From positions 1 through 5,415 of the forward strand of contig CAUEYG010000147.1 of the NCBI GenBank assembly GCA_959021945.1: 5,415 bases of DNA, read 5' to 3'. The notes beneath the pieces are model-generated. The model had not been told where the DNA came from. It did no database searches and worked only from the letters and a program-made list of their open reading frames with translations. Positions within the stretch are counted from its first letter, which is position 1. The number at the start of each line of letters is the position of its first letter. The translations under genes were made by a program, and so were the position numbers. The stretch comes from an uncultured Eubacteriales bacterium. Lineage in GTDB: Bacteria > Bacillota > Clostridia > Peptostreptococcales > Anaerovoracaceae. Below, piece after piece: positions 5,302 through 5,415 of the stretch.

Positions 5302-5415
5302 ATGATTGAAAGACAAGACTTAGAAATGATTGCGGACATTGTGACAGCATCTTTAGAGCCAATAAAACAAGACCTAGTAGGAATTCAGTTGAATATTGGC
5401 TCCATGCAGGAAAAG
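5302..5415 (+). CDS. Partial gene for a helical, coiled-coil-like protein of unknown function (cut by the window end)
   Basis: Only the first 38 codons are visible, ending in frame at the window edge: it starts MIERQDLEMIADIVTASLEP and continues IKQDLVGIQLNIGSMQEK. The stretch is polar and helical, with hydrophobic residues at heptad-like spacing (L7, I10, I13, L18, I21, L25, I28, L30), which suggests an amphipathic or coiled-coil protein. There is no signal peptide. A strong ribosome binding site and its own promoter region indicate a real gene, separate from the FapA operon. I do not recognise the family, and the visible part is too short to assign a function. Confidence 0.75.
   Translation, partial: MIERQDLEMIADIVTASLEPIKQDLVGIQLNIGSMQEK

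Overview
The window looks like chromosomal DNA from a low-GC Gram-positive bacterium of the Clostridia, perhaps a lachnospiraceal or related anaerobe. The basis is AT-rich coding sequence, strong AGGAGG-type ribosome binding sites, sigma-A-like promoters with perfect TATAAT boxes, and the gene content: CheX-like, CheY-like and FapA/DUF342 proteins. The organism cannot be named from sequence alone. All genes I can support are on the + strand.

Layout. Positions 1-551 hold the tail of an older gene. A 147-codon reading frame (108-551) resembles the C-terminal part of class A beta-lactamase-like serine hydrolases, but the expected K-T/S-G motif is replaced, and its apparent 5' continuation lies in another frame, so it is probably a broken gene. 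A strong intrinsic terminator (551-602) closes it. A sigma-A-type promoter (650-678), with a perfect Spo0A-box-like heptamer just upstream, then starts a four-gene unit: a CheX-like phosphatase (723-1181), a stand-alone CheY-like receiver (1217-1594), and two tandem, diverged FapA/DUF342 proteins (1618-3441 and 3503-5116). Gaps inside the unit are 35, 23 and 61 bases, each with a ribosome binding site and none with a convincing terminator, so it reads as one operon. After a 185-base gap with another promoter region and a phased A-tract repeat, a new gene begins at 5302 and runs off the window; only its first 38 codons are visible.

How the genes may work together. The receiver has every residue needed to accept a phosphoryl group, and the CheX-like protein keeps the E-x-x-N signature of CheC/CheX/FliY phosphatases, so the two probably form an on/off phospho-switch. 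The co-transcribed targets are two soluble proteins, each with a FapA N-terminal domain, a glycine-rich beta-helix related to that of MinC and reminiscent of bactofilins, a long coiled coil and a small C-terminal beta domain. The most interesting reading is a phosphorylation-controlled pair of cytoplasmic scaffold or polymer-forming proteins. No histidine kinase, receptor or flagellar structural gene lies in the window, so the input signal and the link to motility remain open.
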